Positions 5,503 through 6,658 of a DNA stretch of 6,658 nt are shown piece after piece. Positions within the stretch are counted from its first letter, which is position 1, and every line of letters begins with the position of its first letter. The DNA comes from Gammaproteobacteria bacterium (GTDB lineage Bacteria > Pseudomonadota > Gammaproteobacteria > QOAV01): NCBI GenBank assembly GCA_003972845.1, contig QOAV01000210.1, positions 1 to 6,658 on the forward strand, in the 5' to 3' direction. A program made the translations under genes and the position numbers. The notes beneath the pieces are model-generated. The model had not been told where the DNA came from, made no database searches, and saw only the letters and a program-made list of their open reading frames with translations.

Positions 5503-6658
5503 TTCTGAACATCCGCATCCATGGCCCGTGCTCACCCCAGCCATCGGGCCGCCAGGAATGATTGACGCTGCGCGTCACCCGTTCTGGATGCGGCATCATA
5601 ATGGTAAAGCGTCCATCTACCGTGGTCAGACCAGTCACACCGCCCGGCGAACCATTGGGATTCAGCGGGTAAGTTTCAACCGGCGCGCCGTGGTGATCCA
5701 CATAACGCATCACCACCAGTCCTTCCGCCGCCGACGGCTGCTGCTGCGCCAGCCATTGCGCCCGGCCTTCGCCATGGGCCACCGCCACCGGCAACACCGA
5801 CCCGGCCATGCCGCTGAAAAACAGCGACGGATTTTGCGGAATTTCCACCGACACATAGCGCGCCTCGAATTGTTCCGAGCGATTGCGCACAAACGCCGGC
5901 CAGTGCGCTGCGCCAGGAATCATGTCGCGCAACTGTGACATCATCTGACAACCGTTGCAGACACCCAGCGCAAAACTGTCATCGCGGTGAAAAAATGCAT
6001 CAAATTCATCCCTTGCCCGGGCATTATACATGATGGATTTGGCCCAGCCGCCACCGGCGCCCAGCACATCACCGTAGGAAAACCCGCCGCAGGCCGCCAG
6101 TCCGGTGAAATCCTTGAGGCTGCGCCGGCCTTCGATGATGTCGCTCATGGTGACGTCCACGGCCTCGAATCCGGCGCGGTCAAACGCCGCCGCCATCTCG
6201 ATCTGGCCGTTGACGCCCTGCTCGCGCAGTATGGCCATTTTCGGCCGCGCTCCGCTGGCGATGAACGGAGCAGCCACGTCCTCTGCGGCGTCGAAAGCCA
6301 GTTTTGGCGCCATGCCGGGATCGCCCATGTCCTGGTTGTGCGCCCATTCTTCGGCAGCGCATTCAGGGTTGTCGCGCAGCGCCTGCATGCGGAAGGTGGT
6401 TTCCGACCAGCGCTGGCGCAGTTGCGCCAGCGGGCGGTCGAGCAAGGTCTCACCACCGGCCTGAATATGCATGGCCCTGGCGTCGTTCAGCGTACCAATG
6501 ATATGGACGATTTCACCCAGACCGGCATGGTCGAGAATGGCCTTGACCATGTCGCGGTCAGAACGGCGCGTTTGAATCACTGCGCCCAGCTCCTCGTTGA
6601 ACAGGGCGGCCAGCGGATCGCCGAGGCCGGCAAGATCCACATCGACGCCGGCATGGCC
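5480..6658 (-). CDS. purL: Phosphoribosylformylglycinamidine synthase, C-terminal part (5' end outside window)
   Basis: PurL converts FGAR, glutamine and ATP to FGAM in purine biosynthesis, in the cytoplasm. About 392 residues are visible, and the frame stays open to the right edge (G-H-A-G-V-D before a GTG at 6640 that is internal, not a start). The usual single-chain enzyme is about 1,290 residues, so this is roughly the last third. Counting from 6640, residues 1-125 are the end of the synthase region ([27 protein letters not shown]). Residues about 132-386 are the class I glutaminase domain: [14 protein letters not shown], the nucleophile C228 in [12 protein letters not shown], and H351/E353 in [11 protein letters not shown]. 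All catalytic residues are present. The gene ends TGG-CTC-GGT-TGA. The lipoprotein start lies within or just past this end, so the downstream genes may be read through from purL. Confidence 0.97.
   Translation of the reverse strand, partial: GHAGVDVDLAGLGDPLAALFNEELGAVIQTRRSDRDMVKAILDHAGLGEIVHIIGTLNDARAMHIQAGGETLLDRPLAQLRQRWSETTFRMQALRDNPECAAEEWAHNQDMGDPGMAPKLAFDAAEDVAAPFIASGARPKMAILREQGVNGQIEMAAAFDRAGFEAVDVTMSDIIEGRRSLKDFTGLAACGGFSYGDVLGAGGGWAKSIMYNARARDEFDAFFHRDDSFALGVCNGCQMMSQLRDMIPGAAHWPAFVRNRSEQFEARYVSVEIPQNPSLFFSGMAGSVLPVAVAHGEGRAQWLAQQQPSAAEGLVVMRYVDHHGAPVETYPLNPNGSPGGVTGLTTVDGRFTIMMPHPERVTRSVNHSWRPDGWGEHGPWMRMFRNARAWLG

Overview
This 6.66 kb window looks like ordinary chromosomal sequence from a proteobacterium. 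A gammaproteobacterium (for example a Chromatiales-like lineage) is most likely, but this is inferred from gene content and moderately high GC, not proven. The best taxonomic clue is the C-terminal third of a large single-chain PurL (FGAM synthase with a fused glutaminase domain), the form typical of beta/gammaproteobacteria. I see no transposase, phage gene, tRNA, rRNA or CRISPR array. No gap between genes exceeds about 40 bases.

Layout: one gene at the left edge reads rightward, the 3' part of a ChaN/Tiki-superfamily protein with a C-terminal PDZ domain (to 752). Everything else reads leftward as one tightly packed run. In transcription order it holds: the end of purL (6658 to 5480); a small lipoprotein (about 5502 to 5170); a four-helix MotA/TolQ/ExbB-like channel subunit (5151 to 4243); a TolR/ExbD/MotB-like partner with one membrane helix and a very long coiled coil (4229 to 3339); a 92-residue soluble protein of unknown function (3299 to 3021); a beta-CASP metallo-beta-lactamase-fold RNase-like protein (3001 to 1613); and a JmjC/cupin-8 Fe(II)/2-oxoglutarate oxygenase-like protein (1608 to 739). 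Spacings are 4 to 39 nt, or a short overlap, so the run could be one transcript. The last gene collides tail-to-tail with the ChaN-PDZ gene, the two reading frames overlapping by 14 nt.

The most interesting element is the lipoprotein / channel / coiled-coil trio. Channel and partner keep the recognisable ion-path residues (Thr153 and Thr190 in the channel, Asp30 in the partner). The partner has neither an OmpA-type peptidoglycan-binding domain nor the compact layout of ExbD/TolR. With a Cys-containing lipoprotein encoded just upstream, this looks like an ion-driven envelope motor that is not classical MotAB, TolQR or ExbBD. What it powers cannot be told from the sequence. The beta-CASP and JmjC genes downstream suggest RNA processing and protein or RNA hydroxylation, and may be only transcriptionally linked to the motor.
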